DNA of 39,333 bases from Dermatophilus congolensis (GTDB lineage: Bacteria > Actinomycetota > Actinomycetes > Actinomycetales > Dermatophilaceae): positions 71,673-111,005 of the forward strand of contig JAUNUP010000011.1 in assembly GCA_030538115.1 (NCBI GenBank), given 5' to 3'. Position numbers and translations under genes: made by a program. The notes below the pieces were generated by a model. That model searched no databases and was not told where the DNA came from. It saw only the letters and a list, made by a program, of their open reading frames with translations. Shown here piece after piece: positions 1 to 6,482 of this stretch. How positions within the stretch are numbered: the stretch's first letter is position 1; the number at the start of each line of letters is the position of its first letter.

Positions 1-51
1 GTCGGTTCTGTCGGTTCTGTCGTCCCACCAGCCGGGGGATGCGGCGGTCAT
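1..51 (-). CDS. Partial N-terminus of an element-encoded protein
   Basis: On the minus strand an ATG at 51-49 shares its A with the TGA stop of the upstream small membrane protein (TGATG), the usual sign of translational coupling. It opens a frame reading MTAASPGWWDDRTDRTD to the window edge. Two tandem copies of a 9-bp unit (gtcggttct) at 1-18 produce the repeated Asp-Arg-Thr. Only 17 residues are visible, so no family can be assigned. Its position suggests one of the small transfer or replication genes of an AICE, but that is inference. Confidence 0.4.
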   Translation of the reverse strand, partial: MTAASPGWWDDRTDRTD

Positions 52-257
52 CACGCACCGGCCAGGGAGCCGAGCGCCGTGATGAGGCCGGTGGACGCGG
101 CAGTGATGGCCTCGGTGATGGGGCGTCCCAGGTCGGTCGAAGCGAGCGTGAGGCCGACGAAGACGCCGAGCGCGACGCTGCCGCCACCAGCGGCGCGGGC
201 TTTGATGCAGATGACGGTGATGATGAGCAGCAGGACCAACAGCGGGGCATTGACCAT
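51..257 (-). CDS. Small AICE membrane protein, 68 aa
   Basis: The chosen ATG at 257 is preceded by a GAGAGGA-type ribosome binding site. A longer frame reaching 428 lacks one and would overlap the neighbouring gene. The protein begins with a hydrophobic helix (about residues 5-17, LLVLLLIITVICI), then a short basic stretch, and a second weaker hydrophobic segment (about 24-38), so it is probably a tiny two-helix membrane protein. Such proteins are frequent in the leftward gene clusters of Streptomyces-type integrative elements, next to the Spd spread genes. I do not recognise a specific family. It lies 13 bp after the DUF6284-like gene and is coupled to the next gene by TGATG. Confidence 0.6.
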   Translation of the reverse strand: MVNAPLLVLLLIITVICIKARAAGGGSVALGVFVGLTLASTDLGRPITEAITAASTGLITALGSLAGA

Positions 258-270
258 GACGAGGTTCCTC

Positions 271-534
271 TCAGGCGGCGGTGGTCGGCGACGACGGGCG
301 GTGTGCAGTGGTCGGCAGGTGGTTGCGCTGCTCGCGCACGACGACGGCGAGCGCACCCACGGCCCGGCGGTGGGCGCGAACCGCGAACACGTCGGGCGAT
401 GAGGCGAGGCGGCATTCGGCGTCGACAACGGCGAGTTCGGCGGCGATGATCGGCCATTCGGCCTCGATTGCGGCCAGGTCGGTGGCGGTTGGGCCGTCGT
501 CGCCCGTGTTCGGGAAGCTGTGCGCGGATTGCAT
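271..534 (-). CDS. DUF6284-like small protein of an integrative element
   Basis: This is an 87-residue protein with a good ribosome binding site (GAGAGGGA) before the ATG at 534. The core, around residues 18-45, has the pattern LAAIEAEWPIIAAELAVVDAE, which resembles the actinobacterial DUF6284 family often seen beside GntR regulators in AICEs. The C-terminal part is Arg/Ala/Pro-rich. Function is unknown. It is the first gene of the leftward operon and is transcribed divergently from the GntR gene, from a promoter that lies between two palindromic operators. It is therefore likely to be under that regulator's control. The family call rests on remembered pattern only. Confidence 0.6.
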   Translation of the reverse strand: MQSAHSFPNTGDDGPTATDLAAIEAEWPIIAAELAVVDAECRLASSPDVFAVRAHRRAVGALAVVVREQRNHLPTTAHRPSSPTTAA

Positions 535-559
535 CGTTGTCCCTCTCAGTCCTGTGCAT

Positions 560-586
560 ACCTGTCATAACAGGTGTTGACAGGTG
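560..586. promoter_or_regulatory. Operator O1, near-palindrome plus half-site
   Basis: ACCTGTCATAACAGGT occupies 560-575, a near-perfect copy of the palindrome at 621-636. A further half-site TGACAGGTG follows at 578-586. The sites sit between the divergent DUF6284-like and GntR genes, just upstream of the leftward start codon. They are the natural binding sites for the neighbouring GntR protein. Confidence 0.75.
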
Positions 587-593
587 AAGTTGT

Positions 594-617
594 AGCGCAC
601 TTTCGCGTAAGGTGTCA
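594..617 (-). promoter_or_regulatory. Probable leftward promoter
   Basis: On the minus strand TTGACA (617-612) is followed after 18 nt by TACAAC (593-588). The pair lies between the two operator palindromes and points into the DUF6284-like operon. A GntR dimer bound at either palindrome would flank or overlap it. The rightward promoter for the GntR gene is less clear. Confidence 0.5.
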
Positions 618-620
618 ACT

Positions 621-636
621 ACCTGTCATGACAGGT
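621..636. promoter_or_regulatory. Operator O2, perfect 16-bp palindrome
   Basis: ACCTGTCATGACAGGT is a perfect palindrome lying 31 bp before the GntR start codon. It matches the site at 560-575 at 15 of 16 positions, and the two are 61 bp apart. The arrangement suggests autorepression of the regulator and coordinate repression of the leftward genes. Confidence 0.8.
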
Positions 637-667
637 CTTTACGAGGTCTGCCGAGAGGGGCAATCAG

Positions 668-1411
668 ATGGCCGTCGCCAACGAGAGCAAAGTCGACCTA
701 GCTGTTCGACTCGCCCTGTCCAAGCTGGGCGAACCCGGTGTGCCCGCGCCGAGTGAGGCGAATGTCCAAGAGTGGGCGGGTGTTTCGCGGATCACAGCAC
801 GCGCCGCGCTGGCTCAACTCGAATCCGACGGATGGATCACCCCGACCACGCCCGGCAAACGGCGCACGGTGCGTGACCGCCGCCGGTGGCACTGGGCCAT
901 GACGACGTGGGAGACCGGGCAGCATCACTCGGCCGACGCCGACGCGTGGGCAGCCACCGTCGCCGAACAGGGCGGCGAGCCAACTACGGAGGTGTCCGTC
1001 TCGGTCGTCGCGGCCGACGCCGACATCGCGGCCGCGTTGGAAGTGACCGAGGGTGAGGCGGTTGTGTGCCGTGGCCGCGTGCGGTCGATCAACGGTGAAC
1101 CGCACCAGTTGCAGGCGTCGTATTTCCCCAAGTGGCTCACCGATGATGCGCCGATCTTCTTGCAGCCCGGTGATATCTCGGCCCCTGGTGGTCTGCTCGC
1201 GCACAGCGGTCACCCGCAAGCGGTGATCCATGACGAGGTGACTGCCCGCACGCCCACCGACGAGGAACGCCAGGTGCTGCGGATGAGCCCGACCGAAACG
1301 CTGCTGGTGGTCAAGCGCACTGGCAAGAATGCCGATGGTCGCCCGGTGCGATTCATGGTCACCCGCTGCGCGGCGACGACCGCGTGCCTGAGCTGGGAGC
1401 TACCCGCATGA
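668..1411 (+). CDS. GntR/HutC-type repressor of the integrative element
   Basis: A 247-residue regulator. Residues about 10-70 form a GntR winged helix-turn-helix (PSEANVQEWAGVSRITARAAL, with the wing near TTPGKRRTV). Residues about 95-240 fit a UTRA ligand-binding domain (GEAVVCRGRVRSINGEPHQLQ and the terminal TGKNADGRPVRFMVTR). A GAGAGGGG ribosome binding site precedes the ATG. AICEs typically carry such a regulator (the KorSA/TraR type) controlling transfer and replication genes. Here it faces a leftward cluster across two palindromes, so it probably represses both. Its stop overlaps the GNAT start as ATGA. The N-terminal spacing of the HTH motif is slightly degenerate but intact. Confidence 0.88.
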   Translation: MAVANESKVDLAVRLALSKLGEPGVPAPSEANVQEWAGVSRITARAALAQLESDGWITPTTPGKRRTVRDRRRWHWAMTTWETGQHHSADADAWAATVAEQGGEPTTEVSVSVVAADADIAAALEVTEGEAVVCRGRVRSINGEPHQLQASYFPKWLTDDAPIFLQPGDISAPGGLLAHSGHPQAVIHDEVTARTPTDEERQVLRMSPTETLLVVKRTGKNADGRPVRFMVTRCAATTACLSWELPA

Positions 1412-1905
1412 TGATCCGACCATTGGGCGAGGAATACCGCGCACGTGTCCATGAGCTGCGCGATGAATCTGAGCACCGGCTCAGTGCGAAGGGTCTTGAC
1501 CAGTTCACGACCGGCCCGCGAGCCGCGAAGGCGCACGAGCATCTAGACGCACTCATGGATGCGCAAGCGTTCGCGGGATGGCTCAACGACGACGGGAAGC
1601 TGACCGCCGTCGTGGCGGTAGAGGATGAGGGCGACCCCGACTTTTGGACGGTCACCGAAGCGGGGGAGCAGGACGTGCGTTACGTGTGCCGCTTCATGAG
1701 CGAGCCGGGCAGCGGCGACGGCGACCGCCTCATGAACGCGGTCATGGCCGCCGAGCGCGCCAGCGGTACGCGCCTTCTGCGTCTCGATTGTTGGGCCACC
1801 AACGAGGGTCTGCACGACTACTACCGCAAACACGGCTGGCGACACGTCCGCACCATGACAGTGCCAGGTCGCTACTCCGGGGCGCTGTTCGACTGCACGC
1901 TTTGA
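1408..1905 (+). CDS. GNAT-family acetyltransferase coupled to the GntR gene
   Basis: 165 residues starting at the ATG inside the ATGA overlap with the GntR stop, which is preferred over an in-frame GTG 24 bp upstream. The C-terminal half has GNAT features: a beta strand with YVCRFMSEP, a Gly/Asp-rich loop GSGDGDRLMNAVMAAE in the acetyl-CoA pyrophosphate-binding position, then LRLDCWATNEGLHDYYRKHGW, the classic final segment. The substrate is unknown. A GNAT gene directly behind GntR is a recurring pair in Streptomyces-type integrative elements, so the protein may modify an element-encoded or host regulator. That role is inference. Confidence 0.75.
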   Translation: MMIRPLGEEYRARVHELRDESEHRLSAKGLDQFTTGPRAAKAHEHLDALMDAQAFAGWLNDDGKLTAVVAVEDEGDPDFWTVTEAGEQDVRYVCRFMSEPGSGDGDRLMNAVMAAERASGTRLLRLDCWATNEGLHDYYRKHGWRHVRTMTVPGRYSGALFDCTL

Positions 1906-2256
1906 GGTCACATCGCCTTCGGGGATGCAAATGACGACTTGTAAGCCAGTCGCTTAGGTCAGTCGTCCAGTCTCTGATTCTCCGCCTGTCTGTGAGCCAT
2001 AAAGCAGCCTTTTGGGCTCCTGGTCGTGATGCTCTAATCTCCTGCGTGAAGCGCGCCCGCGCCGGCCCACTGATTTGATTCTATGTATACATCGAATTTG
2101 TTTCCTGAGTCCCGTATGGATAGCGTTTGTGGCTCGTTCTCGGAATGCTCTGCCGGTATGGGGATTCATTACTGAGGGCAACTGCCCCATGGGTGGAAGT
2201 GGCGGACTCTCCTGAAAGGTGAGTCTTCGGAAGTTCCAACGAAGGGAATCAGCGAA
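1906..2256. other. Non-coding gap, lower GC
   Basis: No convincing gene is visible on either strand. A minus-strand frame across 1954-2295 has no ribosome binding site and no recognisable composition. Base composition falls noticeably here compared with the flanking chromosome and stays low through the phospholipase gene, marking a cargo boundary. The last 40 bp hold a strong ribosome binding site, GAAGGGA, for the ATG at 2257. Confidence 0.5.
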
Positions 2257-2279
2257 ATGACAAAGACGTCTCGATCTCC

Positions 2280-2966
2280 ATGGGATTCGCGGCAACCTTG
2301 GCGCTCACCTTGGCGTCCCCGAATGTGAGTGCGGCCAGTCCGGTAGATACCGAGAGCGAAGCTCCGGTGTTCGTTTCGGCCCCAGAGTTGGGTGATGCGG
2401 AAGATATTCTCTCGCGTACGCCAGAAGAAAACTATGAAATCTTGGCGCGTCTTCCGGACGAGCGTCGGGAATCAGCCCTCGATGAGGCTGGGGCGAATGA
2501 TCCGACTCCATTGATTCCCGTCGATGGTTCCGGCCCGGACAAGGGTCAAGTATCTCCGGATCAGGCTGGGTCAAACCGGACGCTGGCAAATCGACTCATG
2601 TTTAATCAGAGTCTTCAGTATTTCATCAACTTCAGAGCTTGGTACCACAAGGACTACCCGGGGCTCGAATGGTCTTCTGACGCCTGTAGCGTGCCGTTTC
2701 CACTGGACAACATCAGTTCCGCCTACATGAAGGCTTTCCAGAACCCTTGCGTTCGGCACGACTTTGGGTACCGCAACTATGGTGCCAAGAGTGCGCTCAA
2801 GCTAGCCCCGACTGAGGAAGGCCGCAAGATCATCGACGACAAGTTCCTCGCAGACATGCAAGGCGTGGCTGCCGCCACGCCGGATGCCCCGCTGCGTGAG
2901 TCTCTCTACGTCGGTGCGCTCGCCTTCCACTCGGCCGTTCGGCTGCGTGGTGGTGCACACTACTGA
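2280..2966 (+). CDS. Secreted prokaryotic phospholipase A2, signal-peptide frame apparently broken
   Basis: The C-terminal ~120 residues match the bacterial/fungal phospholipase A2 fold (Phospholip_A2_3). They carry WSSDACSVPFP, the catalytic His-Asp in NPCVRHDFGYRNYG (about residues 155-168), and paired Cys residues for disulfides. It would hydrolyse the sn-2 ester of phospholipids outside the cell. Between signal and catalytic domain lies an acidic ~80-residue linker. The frame opens at ATG 2280 with a hydrophobic stretch ending in a signal-peptidase-like VSA|ASP. It has no basic n-region and no ribosome binding site. The good site (GAAGGGA) serves an ATG at 2257 that encodes MTKTSRSP, but in another frame. 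One inserted base would join the two into a normal signal peptide. So either this copy is frameshifted or the read lacks a base. Confidence 0.82.
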   Translation: MGFAATLALTLASPNVSAASPVDTESEAPVFVSAPELGDAEDILSRTPEENYEILARLPDERRESALDEAGANDPTPLIPVDGSGPDKGQVSPDQAGSNRTLANRLMFNQSLQYFINFRAWYHKDYPGLEWSSDACSVPFPLDNISSAYMKAFQNPCVRHDFGYRNYGAKSALKLAPTEEGRKIIDDKFLADMQGVAAATPDAPLRESLYVGALAFHSAVRLRGGAHY

Positions 2967-3044
2967 GGCGACCTCTCCTCAGAGGTGCTTGGGTAGGGTG
3001 GACGTTGCTGGCAAGATCACTTCAACGTACTTGAAAGGGATGCA

Positions 3045-3335
3045 GTGTCTTCGGCGATGTCTGATCGGAACGGTCTGAGAATCATTGGTCGTGGGGCGGC
3101 GGTTGTCATCGCCTTGAGCTTGCTTGTTTCAGGCTGCACCCGGCCCCGTGTTTGCCAAGAGGGCGAGTATCCCGTCTTCTCCAGCGAAGGAGGGGGGGCC
3201 TGTGTGTCTGAAGGGGAGTCGGTGCGGTCGCCTTGGAGAACTTATTCACCGGGGAACACCCCGACCTATCGCGATGAGGTGCAGGAGGCAAGGCAACGAG
3301 AAACGGGAGGAGTGGCCCCTACTCAGGCCCGGTAG
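3045..3335 (+). CDS. Small secreted lipoprotein, SCO0607-like
   Basis: 96 residues. The chosen GTG follows AAAGGGA by 4 nt; an in-frame ATG at 3057 is too far from that site. The N-terminus has basic residues, a hydrophobic core (AAVVIALSLLVSG) and a lipobox LVSGC at about residue 31, so a lipid-anchored envelope protein is expected. The mature part is only ~65 residues, with Cys in CQEGEYPV and GGACVSEGE and a closing PGNTPTYRDE. This resembles the Streptomyces SCO0607 family of lipoproteins of unknown function, which I recall being found beside phospholipase A2 genes. It may be an inhibitor or immunity partner of the phospholipase; that is speculation. Confidence 0.72.
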   Translation: MSSAMSDRNGLRIIGRGAAVVIALSLLVSGCTRPRVCQEGEYPVFSSEGGGACVSEGESVRSPWRTYSPGNTPTYRDEVQEARQRETGGVAPTQAR

Positions 3336-3359
3336 TCAAACCTCTTAGTCTCCGGGAAA

Positions 3360-3376
3360 GGCGCAAAGTGCCATTT
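3360..3376 (+). terminator. Weak hairpin after the lipoprotein gene
   Basis: GGCGC-AAA-GTGCC followed by attttc lies 25 bp after the lipoprotein stop. The 5-bp stem, with one G-T pair, and the short T-run could be a weak intrinsic terminator. Confidence 0.35.
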
Positions 3377-3654
3377 TCGGCCGCAGGGTCTGAAGCACCC
3401 TTCAGGCCTGCCAGGCCAACAGGTGTTACCAGGGTGCGGACACAAGACCAAGCTGCGAGTTCTAGGGTGCGAGTAGTTGGAGATCCTGGGATCCCGTGAC
3501 GGCGCAGTTCTGGCGGCGTTCACATTTTTCCTGGCTTTCCGGGGAGGGTGTGCATCTAACTGTGCATCTTGCGTGGTGAATCGGGCTGGTTGCTGGTGGA
3601 CGTCGGTGGACGGTTTGCCTGGCGAAACGGCTTGAATCGGGTGTGTGTTCAGCG
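3377..3654. other. Element end without genes, possible integrase arm sites
   Basis: There is no supported gene here. The stretch contains the direct repeat TGTGCATCT at 3549-3557 and 3561-3569, on a 12-bp period, and repeated GGGTGCG motifs near 3434 and 3464. Tyrosine integrases bind short arm-type direct repeats flanking the core site, so these are candidates. No protein evidence is present in the window. Confidence 0.4.
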
Positions 3655-3697
3655 CTCGTAATGAATAGGTCGTCGGTTCGATTCCGACAAGCGGCTC
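3655..3697 (+). other. att core: 3' fragment of tRNA-Thr(CGT)
   Basis: The fragment starts at an anticodon loop CTCGTAA and continues with the 3' anticodon strand TGAAT and the variable region AGGTC. It then has the T-arm GTCGG-TTCGATT-CCGAC, the acceptor strand AAGCGGC and discriminator T. The bases before 3655 (cagcg) do not pair with TGAAT, and no D-arm or 5' acceptor strand GCCGCTT is found upstream, so this is not a whole tRNA. Identity starting at the anticodon loop and ending at the acceptor is the typical core site of a tyrosine integrase that uses a tRNA gene. The complete tRNA should lie at the other element end, outside the window. Confidence 0.87.
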
Positions 3698-3701
3698 AGA
3701 C

Positions 3702-3729
3702 AACGCCCTCGACTACGGTCGGGGGCGTT
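3702..3729 (+). terminator. Orphaned tRNA-Thr terminator
   Basis: A 12-bp stem (AACGCCCTCGAC with GTCGGGGGCGTT, one T-G pair) closes a TACG loop and is followed by a T. It starts 6 bp after the tRNA fragment. It is evidently the native terminator of tRNA-Thr, left on the chromosomal side when the element inserted. Confidence 0.85.
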
Positions 3730-3842
3730 TCTGGTGCTCGTCAGAGCCAGGGACGGCCGGGTGTTCGTGACAGCGCCCCTGAGCGCCCTCTCGCTCGCCA
3801 CACATGCGCGGATCGGAGAAGACGCCGCGCCGGTTGCCGGGT

Positions 3843-3848
3843 GAGTCT
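3843..3848 (+). promoter_or_regulatory. Probable -10 of a leaderless transcript
   Basis: GAGTCT ends exactly 6 nt before the ATG at 3855, and there is no ribosome binding site. The same spacing is seen at other genes in the window. Confidence 0.45.
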
Positions 3849-3854
3849 TGCGGT

Positions 3855-4463
3855 ATGTCCAACGAGTCCATTGCCGCGCATTTCGCGGCTGAAGATCTGC
3901 TTGAGAGTGTGCTTGCCGCCGTGCCGGAGGACAGGTGGGATGCGCCGACGACATGCACGGATTGGTCGGTGCGCGACATCGCCGCGCACGTCACCTGGGG
4001 TTGCGACCTCCTCCGCCTCCGGGCACAGGGTGAGGAGATCGCGGACCTACGCGCGGCACCGGGGGCTGAACGGCCGTCGGAGTACATCGACGGCGACCCC
4101 TTGGGCGCCTACCGTGCAGCACGCAAAGCCTGCGACGAGGTGCTCACGCCTGAGTCCCTGAGCCAGCCCGCCCCTGAGTTCGTGCGCTCGTTCAACCCCG
4201 AAGCAACCCTGCGGCAGTTCATCGGCAGCATGACCGCCGATACGGTCACCCACGCATGGGACATCGCCGATGCCCTCGGTCTCGAGTTGACGGTCGCTCC
4301 CGCTCTCGTCGAGGTGAGCCGAAAGGCCACAGCGGGAACGGTTCCCCGAGTGCCAGGGGTGTTCGCGCCCGAAGTGACCCCGCCCGCCGGGGCGGATGGC
4401 CTCGAGCAGCTCGTGGCCTACCTGGGCCGCACGTCGCTACGCAGCAAGGAGACGACGGCATGA
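3855..4463 (+). CDS. TIGR03086-type / MDMPI N-domain (DinB-like) protein
   Basis: 202 residues from ATG 3855; the upstream in-frame ATG at 3804 gives an implausible Arg-rich extension. The protein begins with the helical metal-binding bundle common to mycothiol-dependent maleylpyruvate isomerase-like proteins: AAEDLLESVLAAVPEDRWDAPTTCTDWSVRDIAAHV, at residues 10-50, with the conserved TDWSVRDIAAH. Further family features are SMTADTVTHAWDIADALG near residue 130 and a C-terminal FAPEVTPPAGAD. Members are thought to be mycothiol-using transferases or isomerases; the substrate is unknown. It is the first chromosomal gene after the element and lies 62 bp before an AraC regulator on the same strand. 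Confidence 0.82.
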   Translation: MSNESIAAHFAAEDLLESVLAAVPEDRWDAPTTCTDWSVRDIAAHVTWGCDLLRLRAQGEEIADLRAAPGAERPSEYIDGDPLGAYRAARKACDEVLTPESLSQPAPEFVRSFNPEATLRQFIGSMTADTVTHAWDIADALGLELTVAPALVEVSRKATAGTVPRVPGVFAPEVTPPAGADGLEQLVAYLGRTSLRSKETTA

Positions 4464-4490
4464 AGGTCTGTCTGCACCTTGATTGATGCG

Positions 4491-4519
4491 TTGACCGGCC
4501 TGTTTGCGGGTGCGACTCT
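4491..4519 (+). promoter_or_regulatory. Leaderless-type promoter of the AraC gene
   Basis: TTGACC (4491-4496), a 17-nt spacer and GACTCT (4514-4519) are followed by exactly 6 nt and the GTG start at 4526. No Shine-Dalgarno sequence can fit. This is the clearest member of the leaderless set in the window. Confidence 0.65.
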
Positions 4520-4525
4520 GGCCCG

Positions 4526-5314
4526 GTGAGCACGCTGGGGCAGGAGATGGCCGCCGTGCGGTCCGCGACGGCCTTCATCGAGGAGAACGTCCGCGAACCG
4601 TTGAGGGTGGACGACATCGCCGGACACGTCGGTTACAGCCCCTCCCAGTTGACGCGGTTGTTCGCGCGTGTCGCCCGCACCTCACCGAACCGGTATGTGT
4701 CGGCCGTGCGGGTGGAAAACGCCAAACGTCTGCTGGGCACGACATCGCTGAGTGTCGCCGAGATCTGCCACACGGTCGGTTACGACTCCCTCGGAACGTT
4801 CACCCGCCGGTTCACGGAGGCGGTGGGCGTGACTCCCACAGAATTTCGTTCAGTGACCGCGATTCCGGAGCTGGGTGGGGTCGTCGTCCGTGCACCCGCC
4901 CGTCCGCGAGGCGGAGTAGTGCGCGGACGCGTCGCGGTCGACCCCCAGCATGGAGGCTCCCCGCAACGCGTGTGGATCGGGCTGTTTCCGCGCCCCGTGC
5001 CGGTGGGAGTGCCCTTGGCCGGAACCGTGCTGACAGGTCTGGGCGACTTCGAAATCCCCTTGCCGGTCGAACGTTGCTGGATCCTCGCGGCGGCCTTCCG
5101 CCCGAGCGCGGGGCCGCGATCCCTGCGCCCCCTGGTCGCCGACGCCGAACGCCCAGTCGAAGCGGGCGACCAGATCGAACTGGTGCTGCGCCGGTGGATG
5201 CCGCACCAACACCCCGTGACGGTGGCGTTGCTGCCGCTGGCCATACCGACGCCAGCACCCCGTGCGGCGGGAATCGTCTCTGGCGAACGGCGGTCAGAGT
5301 CCGCGCGCGCCTAG
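4526..5314 (+). CDS. AraC/XylS-family transcriptional regulator
   Basis: 262 residues from a GTG start with a promoter placed for a leaderless message. Unusually, the DNA-binding part is N-terminal: residues about 8-110 contain both helix-turn-helix units of the AraC family (VDDIAGHVGYSPSQLTRLF and VAEICHTVGYDSLGTFTRRF, then GVTPTEFR). The remaining ~150 residues are rich in Val, Pro and Gly, with beta-strand character (RVWIGLFPRPVPVGVPLAG, CWILAAAF). They could be a ligand-sensing beta-sandwich; I do not recognise the family. The target is unknown; the preceding MDMPI-like gene is a candidate. Its TAG stop shares the palindrome CTAG with the stop of the convergent gene. Confidence 0.85.
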   Translation: MSTLGQEMAAVRSATAFIEENVREPLRVDDIAGHVGYSPSQLTRLFARVARTSPNRYVSAVRVENAKRLLGTTSLSVAEICHTVGYDSLGTFTRRFTEAVGVTPTEFRSVTAIPELGGVVVRAPARPRGGVVRGRVAVDPQHGGSPQRVWIGLFPRPVPVGVPLAGTVLTGLGDFEIPLPVERCWILAAAFRPSAGPRSLRPLVADAERPVEAGDQIELVLRRWMPHQHPVTVALLPLAIPTPAPRAAGIVSGERRSESARA

Positions 5315-5679
5315 CGCGGGGGGACCGTCACGGATCCACCGAAGGTGCCCATCATGACCAGCCCGGTCATGATCGCCGCGGCCGCGACGGCGGCTGCGAG
5401 CGCGGCGGGAGCTGGTCGGCCTCCGCGTGACAGCTGTCGCACGAATGCCGCCGCGTAGCCGACCAGACACACGACCGCCCACGCAGACACGGCACACGTG
5501 AACACGAACCACATTTCGGCGGTCTCGGACCATGCGCCGAAACTGTGTTGAGCACTGGCGGTCAGACCGCTGAACAACGCCGCCAGGGCGGCGCACCCCA
5601 GGCCCGCAGTAGCCAGCACGAGCGAAACGTCCCAGCGGACCCCTTGCGATTCGGACTGTGGCGACGCTCGGGTCTCCAT
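5311..5679 (-). CDS. Small integral membrane protein, three TM segments
   Basis: 122 residues from ATG 5679, which is preceded at 6 nt by TACCGT and so is probably leaderless. The longer frame to 5802 has Arg/Cys-rich nonsense composition. Three hydrophobic segments are visible: VSLVLATAGLGCAALAALFSG (about 19-39), MWFVFTCAVSAWAVVCLVGY (about 55-75) and ALAAAVAAAAIMTGLVMMG (about 91-110). No family is recognised. It converges on the AraC gene, with both stop codons inside one CTAG. Confidence 0.65.
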   Translation of the reverse strand: METRASPQSESQGVRWDVSLVLATAGLGCAALAALFSGLTASAQHSFGAWSETAEMWFVFTCAVSAWAVVCLVGYAAAFVRQLSRGGRPAPAALAAAVAAAAIMTGLVMMGTFGGSVTVPPR

Positions 5680-5685
5680 GCGGCC

Positions 5686-5691
5686 ACGGTA
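5686..5691 (-). promoter_or_regulatory. Probable -10 of a leaderless transcript
   Basis: On the minus strand TACCGT is followed by 6 nt and the ATG at 5679; TGTCGG lies 18 nt upstream. TACCGT also occurs as the likely -10 before dacB and ftsH. Confidence 0.5.
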
Positions 5692-5830
5692 ACGCGTGCA
5701 GCCTCCCTTCCGACAGGGGGTGCGGGTGGTCGGCGCTGCCGACCGGCGGGGCCGCCCGATCGCCGCATCGGTGCAACTCCCTATGGTGCTCCTGCCCAGC
5801 ACCGATCGCCCCCGGAGTGGTGCCCGCGAG

Positions 5831-6304
5831 TCACTTCCGCGGACTCAGTGGGGCCGCGGTGAGGTGGGCGGCGGTGACCGTCATCGTCGCGAGATCGACA
5901 CCTACCTTGCCACGGTGGATCGCGCCGGATCCGTCGATGATTTGCACTGTGACCTGCGCTGTCCTCCCGTGTGATTCGGCTCCGGTGGCACTGCTCACGT
6001 ACGGCGGCGGTGCGCCGCGGCTGACTCGGAAACTCTCGAAAGCCGTCTCGCACGCCTCTTGATGGGTGGCGGAGGCGGTTGGGCACGGCGCCAGGGCGAA
6101 ACTGCGGCTCTGGGTCGCTGCATGCGTGAAGGCGAGGGCTACGCGGGCGGCTTGTCCTTCGCTGCCGGAGAACTGTGCCGGCTCAATGGGGAAGATCTCG
6201 TGCACCCCCGTGTCCGGGGGCGCCGGGGAGCAGCCCACGAGCAGGGCCACAACCACGATGGCCGTTGCCGCTCGGGGGGTGAATCGCCTCACTCCGTCGC
6301 TCAC
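5831..6304 (-). CDS. Putative lipoprotein of unknown function
   Basis: 157 residues from GTG 6304, chosen because GGGGAGGT sits 6-7 nt upstream; a longer frame from 6373 adds residues unlike a signal peptide. The N-terminus VSDGVRRFTPRAATAIVVVALLVGCSP is a lipoprotein signal with lipobox LVGC. The mature protein has one internal Cys pair (APCPTAS, HQEACETAF) and a C-terminal beta-rich segment (GRTAQVTVQIIDGSGAIHRGKVGVDL). That shape is common in small actinobacterial lipoproteins with a nuclear-transport-factor-2-like fold, though this is not certain. It stands alone, between a small membrane protein and a divergent serine hydrolase. Confidence 0.7.
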   Translation of the reverse strand: MSDGVRRFTPRAATAIVVVALLVGCSPAPPDTGVHEIFPIEPAQFSGSEGQAARVALAFTHAATQSRSFALAPCPTASATHQEACETAFESFRVSRGAPPPYVSSATGAESHGRTAQVTVQIIDGSGAIHRGKVGVDLATMTVTAAHLTAAPLSPRK

Positions 6305-6470
6305 GTCTGACCTCCCCACTTCGTGACGATGGCGGCCGGGACTCGAACGCGATCCCGGTTCGTGCCTTGACACGCGCGGAAGCGGTGGGCGGTTCCACGA
6401 ACCCAGGGGGCGTTCTTCCTCGACGTCCGCAGCGGGTGCCGTAGGGCTGTCGGTACCCGCGGGCCTTGGT

Positions 6471-6476
6471 TACGTT
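6471..6476 (+). promoter_or_regulatory. Probable -10 of a leaderless transcript
   Basis: TACGTT is separated by 6 nt from the GTG at 6483. TGTCGG is placed 17 nt upstream as a weak -35. Confidence 0.5.
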
Positions 6477-6482
6477 GGCGGC

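Noticed and set aside
1954..2295. Minus-strand frame upstream of the phospholipase gene
   Set aside because: No ribosome binding site, Arg-rich composition, and it overlaps the phospholipase control region.
3323..3703. A 126-residue minus-strand frame starting inside the tRNA fragment
   Set aside because: Its first residues (SEPLVGIEPTTYSLRALNT) are the usual spurious translation of a tRNA 3' end; the rest crosses non-coding DNA and has no ribosome binding site.
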